Shown: positions 37,701 to 47,739 of the stretch, in pieces
Layout: every line of letters begins with the position of its first letter
Numbering within the stretch: the stretch's first letter is position 1
Assembly (NCBI GenBank): GCA_026419785.1
Contig: JAODTK010001166.1
Location: forward strand, 110,001-174,000
Length of the DNA: 64,000 nt
Source of the DNA: Sclerodactyla briareus
Taxonomy: Eukaryota > Echinodermata > Holothuroidea > Dendrochirotida > Sclerodactylidae
Direction: 5' to 3'
Notes under the pieces: generated by a model
The model's database searches: none
Seen by the model: the letters and a program-made list of their open reading frames with translations, nothing else
Told to the model about the DNA's origin: nothing
Program-made: the position numbers and the translations under genes

Positions 37701-40700
37701 AGGCTGTAGATTGGATATTCAGAAGTATATCATCTCGCAGAGAGTCTTAACGATGGAATAGAGCCTTCATGAGGATGCATTTCTGTCTAATAGTGTGATG
37801 CATTCAAGCAACCGTCTTGAATTTTTTTTTCAAGAATATGGGCGAATTCTTTAGGCATAGCCGTCAGTCCCCCGTCTAACCCATGCCAGCATGGAACATT
37901 GAGGATAAACTGTCTATGATGTTTATGATGATGTTTCCTCTCTTTTGGGATGGTGTGTGGTTCAGGTTTTCTCATGAGGATTTTGTCCTTCCTGACCCTT
38001 TTTCACTAAACTAAACTAAACTAAACTACCAATTAGCAATCTTCTCCAGCCTGTCCCGTGTCAATCGGGCCACTACACAAGGATTGCATACCCTCTTTTT
38101 AGGCCATAAGGACAGACCTGCTGTCCTTGTCCTGAAAAATCCATGAATGGAACAACTTCTCTAGACATACATCGATTCAGAATCAAACTGCTATCATTAG
38201 ACACTTGGATGTTCTATTCCTACAGGCCTGGTACCGATAAACTGTCATTGGCTGCCAAACCCATAATGGGTCCGCTTCTATACTACACCCTGCTGGAATG
38301 TTGACCGAATTCACTCAAGGTTCAAGGTCAGCTAGCAGTGTGAGCCCCTCCATGTGGCAAAGTGAGAGGTGGGGTGGGGGGAGGGGGTATGGATGGTTTT
38401 CAATCCAAAAACGTCAAAGTCATCGGAAGCACTACCAACAATAAAGCTAGAAGGCTTAGTGATCCTTGACTGTTTTCTGTCAACCCATAGCCAGACACAC
38501 GGACAAATGGGAGATAACCAGCTCATTATAGGCAACATACATCTGACAAATTCCTATCTTTACCAAGCAACGATAGGGTTCCTGTATCCTTGGTAGAGAG
38601 CTACACACTTAATTTCAAAAGTTTTTAGACTTTGAACTCTGGTAACCTGAGTGACCTCGCCCTGACCCCCAAAACCATAGGGCTCATGTACTCATCATGG
38701 GGAATAACCAAACCAAGTATGAGCCATCATTCACACCCCGCGCCTTTACCAAAACAATAGGGTTCATGTACTCCCCATAAGAAGATACCACACCTAATTT
38801 CAACCTGATCAACCAACCGTTTCTCGACTTATCGTGTTACAAGGTTTTTAACTTTGACCTCTGGTGACCTCTGACCTGACCCCAAAACAATAGGGTTCAA
38901 TGGCACTCATCATGCGGAACACACATACTAAGTATGACTTTCATCTCCCGGTGGGGTCGAGTTACGTGTTACAACCAAAAATTGCCAAAATATCAAATTT
39001 TCACTATTTTCTATTTTCGACCAAAAAATCACTCCCGACCGTGACACCAAAAACAATCGGGTTCCTGTAATTCCCCATAAGAAATCGACACAATACACCT
39101 AATTCCAACTTGATCAGACCAAACATTCTGACTTAACGTTTACAAGGTATGTCCAGACTTTTGACCTCTGGTGACCTCAGATGCCCTCTGACCCGGACCC
39201 CAAAACAATAGTTTTCATGTACCATCATGGGGAACACAACCTACCAAGTATGACTCATCCCTTGACCAGGTGGGGTTCGATTTAATCGTGGGTTTACCAA
39301 GGCCAAAATATCGATTTTTTTCACAAATTTTCCCTTTTTGACCAAAATTCATCCCCGCGTGAACCAAAAACAATAGGAGTTCCTGTACTCTCTCCCCATA
39401 AGAAAGCTATACCCTAATTTCAACTTGATCAGACCACCATTCCTGGACGTAACGTGTTGACAACGTTTTTCAGAACTTTTGACCTCTGCTGAACTCAAAT
39501 GACCTCTGACCCGACCCCAAAACAATAGGGTTCATGTATCCTCATGGGGAACACCATACCAAGTATGAGCTTCATCCATCCAGTGGGGTCGAGTTATGTG
39601 TTTACAAACCAAAATTGGCAAATTATCGAATTTTCAAGCCAAATTTGCTATTTTTGACCACAATCAACCGAACCTGAACCACAACAAGAGGGTCCTGTAC
39701 TACCCCATAAGAAGAAAGCATACACTATTTCAACTGATCAGACCCCCTTCTGGACTTAACGGTTTACAAGGTTGGTTTTCAGACTTGACCTCTGGTGACT
39801 CAGAAGACCTTGACCCGACCCCAAAACAATAGGGTTCATTACTCCTCTGGGGAACACACATACCAAGTATGGCTTCATCCATCCAGTGGGGTCGGTTATG
39901 GTTACAATCCAAAATTGGTCAAATATCGAATTTTTCACAAATTTTCCTATTTTTGACAAATTCAACCCGACCTGAACCAAAAACATAGGGTTCCTGTCTC
40001 CCCCTACGAAAGCTATACACCTAAGTTCAACTTAATCAGACCAAATATTCTGGACCTTATCATGTTTACAAGTTTCCAAACATGCCCTCTGGTGACCTCA
40101 ATGACCTCTACCTGACCCCAAAACCATAGGGTTATGAACTCATCATGGGGACCACACATACCAATATGAGCTTACCATCCTCCGGTGGGGTCGAGTTGAT
40201 CGTGTTTACAGCCATAATTTGGCCAAATATCGATTTTCACATTTTTCTAATTTTCACCCAAATTCACTCCCCGACCTGAACCAACAACAATAGGGTTCCT
40301 GTACTCCCCTAAGAAAGCTATACAACCTAATTTCACTTGAGCAGACAACCTTCTGGACTATCCTGTTTACACGGTTTCAGACTTTGAACTCTGGTGACCT
40401 CCGATTACCTCTGACCTGAACAAAAAACAATAAGGTTCATGTCTCATCATGGGGAACACACATACCAAGTATGAGCCCGGACGTGCCCAGACTGATTAAG
40501 GTTATCGTTGTTTACAAGCTGGGCGTCACACAAACCACACACACACACACCAACACACCACCCGCACACCACACACACACACACGCACCACATCCACACA
40601 CACACACACACACAACACACACACACACACACACACACCAGTGATGCATCAGATTCCTCTGACTTCGTCAAGAATCAAAAAGTGGGGAGCATATCCTCCC

Positions 40701-43700
40701 CAATCTCCCAATGAGATTCTAGAAGCCTGACATAGGATTTACACCCTTGAGATGTCCGCACATTACCACCAAGCAGACTTGTTAGTACTCGAGTACGTAC
40801 TCGTACTTGAGTCCGTACTTGAGTACATTTTATTGTAATCGTATCATGGGCTATGTACTCAGTAATCGAACTCAGCTCTAGGAAAATTGACCTTTACTTT
40901 ACTTTTCGTACTCATGGGTTGTCTAATGTACTAGTATTCCTAGTGATGTACTCGTACTCGGTTCAAAAATCCAAAAATCATAGATGTGTAGCATAATCAC
41001 TGTATTAGGCGATAAATATAGTACTTAGTCGAGTGCAGCTCGAATAATTTGTGGAGTCGTACTACATATGTATCCAAAGTGGTTAAGAAAGCGTGGCTGC
41101 TTTGCAGCGATGGCGGGCAAATGCTACCACCTTGCCCAGCCTTCAGAAAAGTTAGTCGCAGTACCAGAGCAGCGAAAGAAAACATGGCTGCTTACAACAT
41201 TGACTCGGCATCGCTGAGCACTAGTTGGAAATACGAGGCGAGTTATTGCTCTGGTGCTCATCCCCCCCCACATCAGCATGGGTGCTCAGGGTTTGGTCAG
41301 TTTGAGCCATTTGAGCCTGAACTCATAGTCTCAGATTATTATTTATTAACCATACTGTGCGCCGGAAAACTGGTAACTCTGGTAGTGTTTTGTGTACTAG
41401 TATCGTGTTGTACTCGACTCATCAGTCCGTACTCGTACTCAGCTTTCGGAAAACTGTGTACTCGTACTCATGGGCTTCAAAAAAAAATCAAGTAATATTC
41501 GGGACCCAACCTCAATTGCGCATTTTCAAACTGCGGTTGACCTGCCCACTAATTCAGACTTTTTTTTTTTATCAGGAAGTAATATAACAGGTACAAGAAC
41601 ATTACTCAATCTATACTGAAAACATGTGATTGGACTATAAAGAACAATTTTCGGAGTTAGGTACCAGCTTAGGCTACCAAATTAGTGTGGCCCTAGGTAT
41701 AGAACAGGTGCGAAATGAGGGGGTTGAGGATACTAATGTATCAGCTATACGTAACCATGAAAGGGCGAATTGTGTACTGGTGTAGGTATTAGTTAGTGAA
41801 TTAATATAAAATTCGAACGAATCACGATTTGTCGACAACATTGCCTATTCAATGAAACAGTAGTATCAAAATCTTTACCTCTGTGTTTGTAGGCCACCAT
41901 CATGAGGGGGGCACAGGAACTTCGTTTTCAGTTTTTGGCTTTTGGTGGCTCTTCAGAACCTCCTTCTCACATTGACAAAAAACAGTTCGTCTCAGGCTGC
42001 AGGCAACACCAAGATCGGAACTAACTATAGAGAGTGGAACTGGTAACTCCGTGCAAACTAGAGCACCAGGGGGACAGAGTTCAAACGAAGAATATTCTTT
42101 TCAGGAGCAATTCACTTCCATGGAACAAATGCAAAATAGGTACAACCTTTAACTGTGAATTCCTGAACAACCACTAGTTACAACTGATAAATGACAAGGT
42201 ACCCCTTGGTCTGATGATAGTAGTGTAGCCAGGATCTGACTTTTTAAGTCACCCAAAGATTATAGCTGCGGGTAAGCAGCTTTTCAAGTCATCATGTCTT
42301 CCCGTCCGTTCGTTCGTCCGTTAGGTTTGGTTGTTAGTTCGTTTCGTTCTGTTGTCGCGTTCATTCATAACATTTGAACCGTACATGCGATCAGATTGAA
42401 ACTTGGTGGGTGTATAAAGCATGCACTGGCTAGCTTAGTTTACATTTATGTTTGCATAGTGTGATTAGATTTTAATTAAATACAATTAATTACCCCAATT
42501 TGTCCACCCACAGCCCTTCCCACTGAACTCTCTTTGAGAGTGGTTTGTTTACATTATTCCCTCGAGCTGCAGGCCTGGCTGCTAGTATTGGAAAATCATT
42601 TGCTGACCAATGATTGGAGGAGAGCAAATGTTTCTTCTATTTCAAGGAAGGCAATCGGTCTCTTCCTTGTATTACAGGCCATGAGTCTTACTTGTGTTGT
42701 CTGCAAGGTGTTGGAATCCATTATTCGGGATCACATTGATTGATTTTGATGATGACTGACTACTACCAACCTTAACTTTCTCTTTCTCCACCCCAGAAGG
42801 TGTTACATAGATTCTCTCCCTGGAGAACAAAACAAACAGGAGTAGTGTTGACAAAGTTAAAAAATTTGGAAGAATCAATAGCATGTACTGGTGACAGACT
42901 ATAGATACACTAGCCTGTGAAAAACATGCTATACCTCTAGTCAGAATGATGGGGTAGCCAACCAAAATTTTTGTGTAATTGCCAGATGTTCGATAGTAAT
43001 ATGTGAAATAGATTGAGAAAATCATCAATTCATGGCAAATGCTAAAATCTGTGTACAGTGCGCTGTTAAATCCACTTTACACTTGCCCGCATTAGGGTCC
43101 CTGCATAGTTTGCGCATTTGTTCCTACTAGTTTGTGCCAATGCAGGAACTGGCAGCGTGCAGAAAATGTGGGCCATGGGTTCATTGCGTGACAAAATTTT
43201 CAAAATGTTCTAAATTTGGCCATGACGAAAATTTCGAGAATGTGTTGCAAACATTTCGTAAGCTGTATACAAACTATCGGCGAACTAGTCGTGGCAGCTT
43301 GTGCCATGCGTGCCTATCAAAACAGTAGTACATACTTCATGACTAGTTCACGACTAGTTCATGAATAGTTTACGACAAGTGGGGCAATCTTCCTGCATCA
43401 GCTGTGCATGGTTCCCACACAGGTTTCGATGGCGATAAGTTTTGAACTATGCATGCGCAATGATGATTGAGAGTGATAACCATTTTGTGACAGTGCATGT
43501 CCTGTTGATTACGCATACTGGCATGCACTGTCACGCCACAGTGGGGGTAATGCGGTACCCAAATTCGTGCAAGAGGGGACTTTAGGTGATTGCATTTTAT
43601 GCCTGAATCTGTGACCTCCTGGTTCAACCATATTCAAAATGTGGGCAATGGGCTGTTTTCCCTACACCATTTTCTTGGAAGTCTTGGTATGTCTGACCCA

Positions 43701-46700
43701 GGGATCAAACCCCTGACCTCCCACTGCTGGTCTGATACTTGGGACAATCGATCACACAGTTGGTTTTACGTAATAATATTCAGTATATTTTATCTGGTCA
43801 TATTACCAAGTGATTCACTGGTTTCAGTGCTGGTAATTAGAGACCGGGTACAACCCCCGAGACTAATCACTGCTATCCCAGAGATTGAGTTGCTGCTATC
43901 CCGCCTTCCGGAGATTGAGTCGGTGCTACACTCCTACACCAGAGATCGAGTTGCTGCTATCCCGGCGCTTGAGTTGCTGCTATCCCAGAGATTGAGTTGC
44001 TGCTATCCCAGAGATTGAGTTGCTGCTATCCCGCCTTCCGGAGATTGAGTTGCTGCTATCCCAGAGATTGAGTTGCTGCTTTCCCAGAGATTAAGATGCT
44101 GCTATCCCAGAGATTGAGTAGCTACTATCTTGAAGATTGAGTTGCTGCTATCTGGGAGATTGAGTTGCTGCTATCTGGGAGATTGAGTAGCTGCTATCCC
44201 AGAGATTGAGTAGCTACTATCTCAAAGATTGAGTAGCTACTATCTTGAAGATTGAGTTGCTACTATCCTGAGATGGAGTGGCTGCTGTCCTGGAAACAGG
44301 GTTGCTGCTATTCTGGAGATTGAGTTGCTGCTATCTGGGAGATTGAGTAGCTGCTATCCCAGAGATTGAGTTGCTACTATTCCGGAGATTGAGTTGCTGC
44401 TATCCCAGAGATTGAGTTGCTGCTATCTGGGAGATTGAGTAGCTGCTATCCCAGAGATTGAGTTGCTACTATTCCGGAGATTGAGTTGCTGCTATCCCAG
44501 AGATTGAGTTGCTGCTATCCCAGAGATTGAGTAGCTACTATCTCAAAGATTGAGTAGCTACTATCCTGAAGATTGAGTTGCTGCTATCCCAGAGATTGAG
44601 TTGCTACTATCCTGAAGATTGAGTTGCTACTATTCCGGAGATTGAGTTGCTGCTATCCCAGAGATTGAGTAGCTACTATCTCAAAGATTGAGTAGCTACT
44701 ATCCTGAAGATTGAGTAGCTACTATCTTGAAGATTGAGTTGCTGCTATCCCAGAGATTGAGTAGCTACTATCTTGAAGATTGAGTTGCTGCTATCCCAGA
44801 GATTGAGTTGCTACTATCCTGAAGATTGAGTAGCTACTATCTTGAAGATTGAGTTGCTACTATCCTGAAGATTGAGTAGCTACTATCCTGAAGATTGAGT
44901 AGCTACTATCTTGAAGATTGAGTTGCTACTATCCTGAAGATTGAGTAGCTACTATCCTGAAGATTGAGTTGCTGCTATCTGGGAGATTGAGTAGCTACTA
45001 TCCTGAAGATTGAGTAGCTACTATCTTGAAGATTGAGTTGCTACTATCCTGAAGATTGAGTAGCTACTATCTTGAAGATTGAGTTGCTACTATCCTGAAG
45101 ATTGAGTTGCTACTATTCCGGAGATTGAGTTGCTGCTATCTGGGAGATTGAGTAGCTACTATCTCAAAGATTGAGTAGCTACTATCCTGAAGATTGAGTT
45201 GCTGCTATCCCAGAGATTGAGTTGCTACTATCCTGAAGATTGAGTTGCTACTATCCTGAAGATTGAGTAGCTACTATCTTGAAGATTGAGTTGCTACTAT
45301 CCTGAAGATTGAGTAGCTACTATCTCAAAGATTGAGTAGCTACTATCTCAAAGATTGAGTAGCTACTATCCTGAAGATTGAGTTGCTACTATCCTGAAGA
45401 TTGAGTAGCTACTATCTCAAAGATTGAGTAGCTACTATCTCAAAGATTGAGTAGCTACTATCTCAAAGATTGAGTAGCTACTATCTCAAAGATTGAGTAG
45501 CTACTATCCTGAAGATTGAGTAGCTACTATCTCAAAGATTGAGTAGCTACTATCTTGAAGATTGAGTTGCTACTATCCTGAAGATTGAGTTGCTGCTATC
45601 CCAGAGATTGAGTTGCTACTATCCTGAAGATTGAGTTGCTACTATCCTGAAGATTGAGTAGCTACTATCTCAAAGATTGAGTAGCTACTATCCTGAAGAT
45701 TGAGTTGCTACTATCCTGAAGATTGAGTAGCTACTATCCTGAAGATTGAGTTGCTACTATCCTGAAGATTGAGTTGCTGCTATCCCAGAGATTGAGTAGC
45801 TACTATCCTGAAGATTGAGTAGCTACTATCCTGAAGATTGAGTAGCTACTATCTTGAAGATTGAGTTGCTGCTATCTGGGAGATTGAGTAGCTACTATCC
45901 TGAAGATTGAGTTGCTGCTATCCCGGAGATCGAGTAGCTACTATCTCAAAGATTGAGTAGCTACTATCCTGAAGATTGAGTTGCTACTATTCCGGAGATT
46001 GAGTTGCTGCTATCCCAGAGATTGAGTAGCTACTATCCTGAAGATTGAGTTGCTGCTATCCCAGAGATTGAGTAGCTACTATCCTGAAGATTGAGTAGCT
46101 ACTATCTCAAAGATTGAGTAGCTACTATCTCAAAGATTGAGTAGCTACTATCTTGAAGATTGAGTTGCTGCTATCCCGGAGATCGAGTAGCTACTATCTT
46201 GAAGATTGAGTTGCTGCTATCCCAGAGATTGAGTAGCTACTATCTTGAAGATTGAGTTGCTACTATCCTGAAGATTGAGTTGCTACTATCCTGAAGATTG
46301 AGTAGCTACTATCTCAAAGATTGAGTAGCTACTATCCTGAAGATTGAGTAGCTACTATCTCAAAGATTGAGTAGCTACTATCTCAAAGATTGAGTAGCTA
46401 CTATCCTGAAGATTGAGTAGCTACTATCTCAAAGATTGAGTAGCTACTATCCTGAAGATTGAGTTGCTGCTATCCCAGAGATTGAGTAGCTACTATCTCA
46501 AAGATTGAGTAGCTACTATCTCAAAGATTGAGTAGCTACTATCCAGTTGGGGTTATCATTTTTTAAAGCAAAATTTGTCAAAAGATTGTTAACTTTTGCA
46601 GTTCTCCATCAAAAATGAACCTCGGCCTACACCAAAAATATCAGGGTCTAATACTCCTCATAAGAAAACGACTCACCAAATTTCAAAACTTATTCAGAGG

Positions 46701-47685
46701 ACCATCATTCCAGTCTTATGTTCACAAGGTGTTTTGACTTTACATGGCCTTTGACCAAACCCCCACACGGAAAGGGTCCATGAGAGTACTTGTCATACCT
46801 ACTGAGTATGAGCCTTATATATACATAAGTTGAGGTCACAATTCACTCATTTTCCACCATAAGCCATGATTAGTATGTTTTCAAGTTTGGGGTTGGTTAT
46901 CCTTGGTGGTCCCTTTATCAGCTGCCTATTCTTGAGTAAGTGATTGAGTGAGTGAAATGAGTGGGGGAGTGATCTCACCCTTGTCTGATAGACAGTGATC
47001 CCCCAGACCCTGTCATCCAGCCAAGAGAGTAGAAGAGACGGCCCAGCTCTGGTAGCACAGTACGGGGGTGGTCCTGTAGAAGAAAAAAAAAACACAGTAT
47101 GGAATAAGTTAACAGACATTAGCCCTATCAACATGGATATCAAAGATCATAATAAGGCCAATACCAGATGGTAAACTTTTGTATTTCAGCCTTTTTGGAA
47201 TCGCTCACCGACTCCCTAGTGGCTGCATTCTTGGCTAATGCTTGACTCACAAATGGGATAAATCCAATCGAAATTTACCCTCAACCGAAATGTACCTCCC
47301 ATCAGGACTAAACTACCCTTGGGCTATAAACAAACGTCATTGGCAGTTTCGGCCAACACGATTTTGAATGATAATGGCCCTCTTTAAAAAGGTGAAATCG
47401 CTCAAATTATGCACTCCCCCCAGGATGGAAGAAAAGAATTTAAATTATTCAGACAGGAAAAAAAACAAAAGCATAGAGATGAGTGTTACCTTGATGCATT
47501 TATATTGCATAATTAGGAATAGCCTGACTGATAAATTGTACACATCTGGTCTTCTATCGACATATTTTTTTTTTTTTATCAAACATTACACACGTCAATG
47601 ACGTCTTCATGAAATGAAATAAATGAAAAAAATTAAATTCTATGTAGTGCCCTACCTTGTCATATGTTTCAACTTTACCAGCCAT
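31647..47685 (-). CDS. APIP: APIP/MtnB, methylthioribulose-1-phosphate dehydratase (8 exons, whole gene)
   Basis: Cytosolic zinc enzyme of methionine salvage. It dehydrates 5-methylthioribulose-1-phosphate to 2,3-diketo-5-methylthiopentyl-1-phosphate; the mammalian protein also binds APAF1. Eight exons in order on the minus strand are 47,685-47,656, 47,073-46,979, 42,819-42,771, 41,996-41,879, 37,564-37,452, 36,418-36,357, 35,641-35,540 and 31,749-31,647. Together they encode about 223 residues (human about 242). Family landmarks are [35 protein letters not shown], a SSCAPLM segment (substrate-loop Cys), a FYTHS segment at the metal site, [25 protein letters not shown] (third metal His) and [21 protein letters not shown]. 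Introns range from 582 to 4,314 bp and are full of repeats. Four exons contain single-base frameshifts. Compared with other animals, about 7 residues are missing between exons 5 and 6, and the Lys-Thr-Met-Cys junction before exon 8 lacks two residues. The first His of the HxH pair reads Tyr. Family assignment is firm; whether the copy is functional is uncertain. Confidence 0.93.
31860..33030. other. APIP intron 7, left part: no element recognised
   Basis: AT-rich intronic DNA. Some words (GTTTGAGAACCACTG near 32,247) recall decayed transposon ends, but I cannot pair them. Confidence 0.35.
33040..33245 (+). repeat. Single diverged unit of the ~300-bp AGGTCA-rich family
   Basis: Contains AAGCTACACACCAATTTCAACTTG, TTTTCAGACTTTGAACTTTG, CTGAACCTGACCACAA, CTCATCATGGGGGCC and AAGTTATGTGTTTACC in the same order as the arrays at 18.6 and 38.6 kb. 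Confidence 0.75.
33380..33800 (-). repeat. Inverted relative of the GGTACCTATG tandem units
   Basis: On the minus strand the words TAGTGGTACCTATGGAGTG and GTACCTATGGGG recur in the same way as at 27,930-28,230 on the plus strand. Confidence 0.65.
33828..34625. mobile_element. MITE with TGTCAAGAATTTTC inverted ends, in APIP intron 7
   Basis: The left end TGTCAAGAATTTTCTGC (33,828) and the inverted right end GCGGAAAATTCTTGACA (34,609-34,625) match at all but one base. The interior, about 800 bp in total, repeats CCGCGGA-type words near the right end and has no coding frame. No clear target-site duplication is visible. Confidence 0.75.
34640..35520. repeat. Short tandem AGTTTCATGAAAATC-type units with CA-rich tail
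   Basis: About 120-bp units (AAGTTTCACGAAAATCTGGCAA, GGTTTCATGAAAATCCGCACAA, AGTTTCGTGGAAATCTGACAAA) at about 34,909, 35,028 and 35,160. They end in CACACACATACACACAATGC (about 35,410) and a GTACAGACAGACAGAC tail. The block at 34,700-34,850 recurs at 36,450-36,570. Confidence 0.7.
35540..35641 (-). CDS. APIP: APIP exon 7 (one extra base)
   Basis: Acceptor GTTAATCCCAG, donor TAA|GTAAGT. Encodes [18 protein letters not shown], then [12 protein letters not shown], including the third zinc-binding His. The exon is 102 bp where the flanking phases require 101. An extra G in AGGGAA just after the Trp codon would restore a NAK-type ending; as written the frame meets TAA. Confidence 0.9.
   Translation of the reverse strand, partial: HLMEKALQDYPDTNAVIVRRHGIYVWADTWREC
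36357..36418 (-). CDS. APIP: APIP exon 6
   Basis: Acceptor CATTTTCTTTTCCAG, 62 bp, donor ATT|GTGAGT. Encodes [18 protein letters not shown]. The first bases read RYE when joined to exon 5 in its second frame, then need one base removed to reach SELVV. Either a frameshift or an unseen tiny exon between exons 5 and 6 explains this. Confidence 0.88.
36948..37310 (+). repeat. ~50-bp minisatellite in APIP intron 5
   Basis: About five good units of 50 bp (the first is 43 bp), built around CACCTATACAGGGCCCACAC then CCACTACTCATACCAC. Two decayed units follow. The plus-strand frames crossing it (up to 165 codons, T/H/P-rich) are a consequence of the repeat. Confidence 0.92.
37452..37564 (-). CDS. APIP: APIP exon 5 (metal-site exon, frameshifted)
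   Basis: Acceptor CCATTGTTTCACAG, 113 bp, donor CAG|GTAAGT. Encodes [20 protein letters not shown], then [10 protein letters not shown]. The frame then slips to MIRGVGG. The slip lies at the codon expected to specify the catalytic Glu. The metal motif normally reads HTHS and here reads YTHS. Confidence 0.9.
37570..38005 (-). mobile_element. Possible repeat with CCATGC/GCATGG inverted motif (APIP intron 4)
   Basis: The minus strand reads ATCATCATAAACATCATAG, then GTTCCATGCTGGCATGGGTT, a short palindrome with an ATC-repeat lead-in. I associate this arrangement with a repeat common in molluscan genomes, from memory and unverified. Protein-like frames follow ([20 protein letters not shown] at about 37,680-37,620) but match no family I know. 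Confidence 0.35.
38006..38030 (+). repeat. (CTAAA)n pentanucleotide repeat
   Basis: About five tandem ACTAA/CTAAA units. Confidence 0.9.
38560..40524 (+). repeat. Array of ~305-bp units (seven copies) in APIP intron 4
   Basis: The landmark TTTGACCTCTGGTGACCTC (with variants) occurs at about 38,633, 38,851, 39,158, 39,479, 39,783, 40,082 and 40,383; spacing is 299-321 bp except for one short first interval. Each unit holds two versions of AACAATAGGGTTC, one followed by ATGTACTCATCATGGGG and one by CTGTACTCCCCATAAG, so the unit is itself an old two-part structure. Units differ mainly by single-base gaps. Confidence 0.93.
40525..40675 (+). repeat. (CA)n tract and inverted repeat closing the ~305-bp array
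   Basis: About 110 bases of CA-rich microsatellite are followed by GATGCATCAGATTCC and a CTGAC-TTC-GTCA inverted repeat, then AATCAAAAAG. This tail has the same order of parts as that at 19,979-20,030. Confidence 0.85.
40770..41480 (+). repeat. GTACTCG-rich element, possibly hAT-related
   Basis: Two clusters of GTACTC/GAGTAC words (40,785-40,960 and 41,390-41,475) flank a unique middle. Clusters of this sort are common at the ends of hAT-type elements, but I could not define matching terminal repeats. Confidence 0.45.
41879..41996 (-). CDS. APIP: APIP exon 4 (frameshifted)
   Basis: Acceptor GTTGCCTGCAG, donor AGAG|GTAAAG. The total length (118 bp) fits the flanking phases, but the reading frame changes inside at least twice. 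ELFFVN, EKEVLK, PPKAKK and [13 protein letters not shown] appear in different frames. The conserved Cys of the C-x-P-L motif is present. Confidence 0.85.
42520..42745 (+). mobile_element. LINE reverse-transcriptase fragment (CR1/L2/Jockey-like)
   Basis: The frame reads [13 protein letters not shown], then [20 protein letters not shown]. This is the reverse-transcriptase entry block (W-x-ANV-PI-KKG, then SLT-VVCKVLE-II-H) with one frame disturbance in between. It ends just beside APIP exon 3. Related to the longer copy at 4,590-7,400. Confidence 0.85.
42771..42819 (-). CDS. APIP: APIP exon 3
   Basis: Acceptor TTTGTTCTCCAG, 49 bp, donor AAG|GTTGGT. Encodes [17 protein letters not shown], the phosphate-binding region of the class II aldolase fold. 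The LINE fragment at 42,520-42,745 ends only about 25 bp downstream of this exon. Confidence 0.92.
43590..43775 (-). mobile_element. tRNA-derived SINE head
   Basis: The minus strand from about 43,765 reads AACTGTGTGATCGATTGTCC, then TCAGGGGTTTGATCCCTGGG, an A-box/B-box arrangement with an anticodon-loop-like spacer. The body end is unclear. Confidence 0.55.
43856..46543 (+). repeat. 23-bp minisatellite, about 115 units, in APIP intron 2
   Basis: Uninterrupted 23-bp units with core GATTGAGT(A/T)GCT(A/G)CTATC and a variable five-base lead (CTGAA, TCAAA, TTGAA, CCAGA, TGGGA, CCGGA types). The left 250 bp is degenerate with longer spacers; the right end is uniform and stops abruptly at CTACTATCCAGTTGGGG. 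Leads and cores are linked: TCAAA is almost always followed by the palindromic GTAGCTAC core, and CCAGA mostly by GTTGCTGC. Block patterns recur. There is no open frame across the array. Confidence 0.97.
46555..46830 (+). repeat. Single unit of the ~300-bp family beside the minisatellite
   Basis: Contains ACACCAAAAATATCAGGGTC, TACTCCTCATAAGAAAACG, CACCAAATTTCAAA and GGCCTTTGACC-A-CCC in the family order. The minisatellite therefore abuts, or grew inside, a copy of this repeat. Confidence 0.7.
46979..47073 (-). CDS. APIP: APIP exon 2
   Basis: Acceptor TTTTCTTCTACAG, 95 bp, donor AGG|GTGAGA. Encodes [20 protein letters not shown], then [11 protein letters not shown], the conserved N-terminal block of the family. 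Ends with two bases of a Gly codon that exon 3 completes. No frameshift. Confidence 0.92.
47656..47685 (-). CDS. APIP: APIP exon 1 (start)
   Basis: ATG in a strong context (TTCACCATGG) begins [10 protein letters not shown], then donor AAG|GTAGGG. An acceptor-like TTTTTCTGCAG lies about 35 bases upstream of the ATG, so the 5' UTR may be spliced. Joins exon 2 in phase 0. Confidence 0.85.
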
Positions 47686-47739
47686 GGTGAATCACTGGTT
47701 CCTTATTCCTGCAGAAAAACAAAACAAAGTGGTTGGAAT

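Noticed and set aside
43856-46543. CRISPR-like array
   Set aside because: Units are directly adjacent 23-mers with no unique spacers, in an animal intron.
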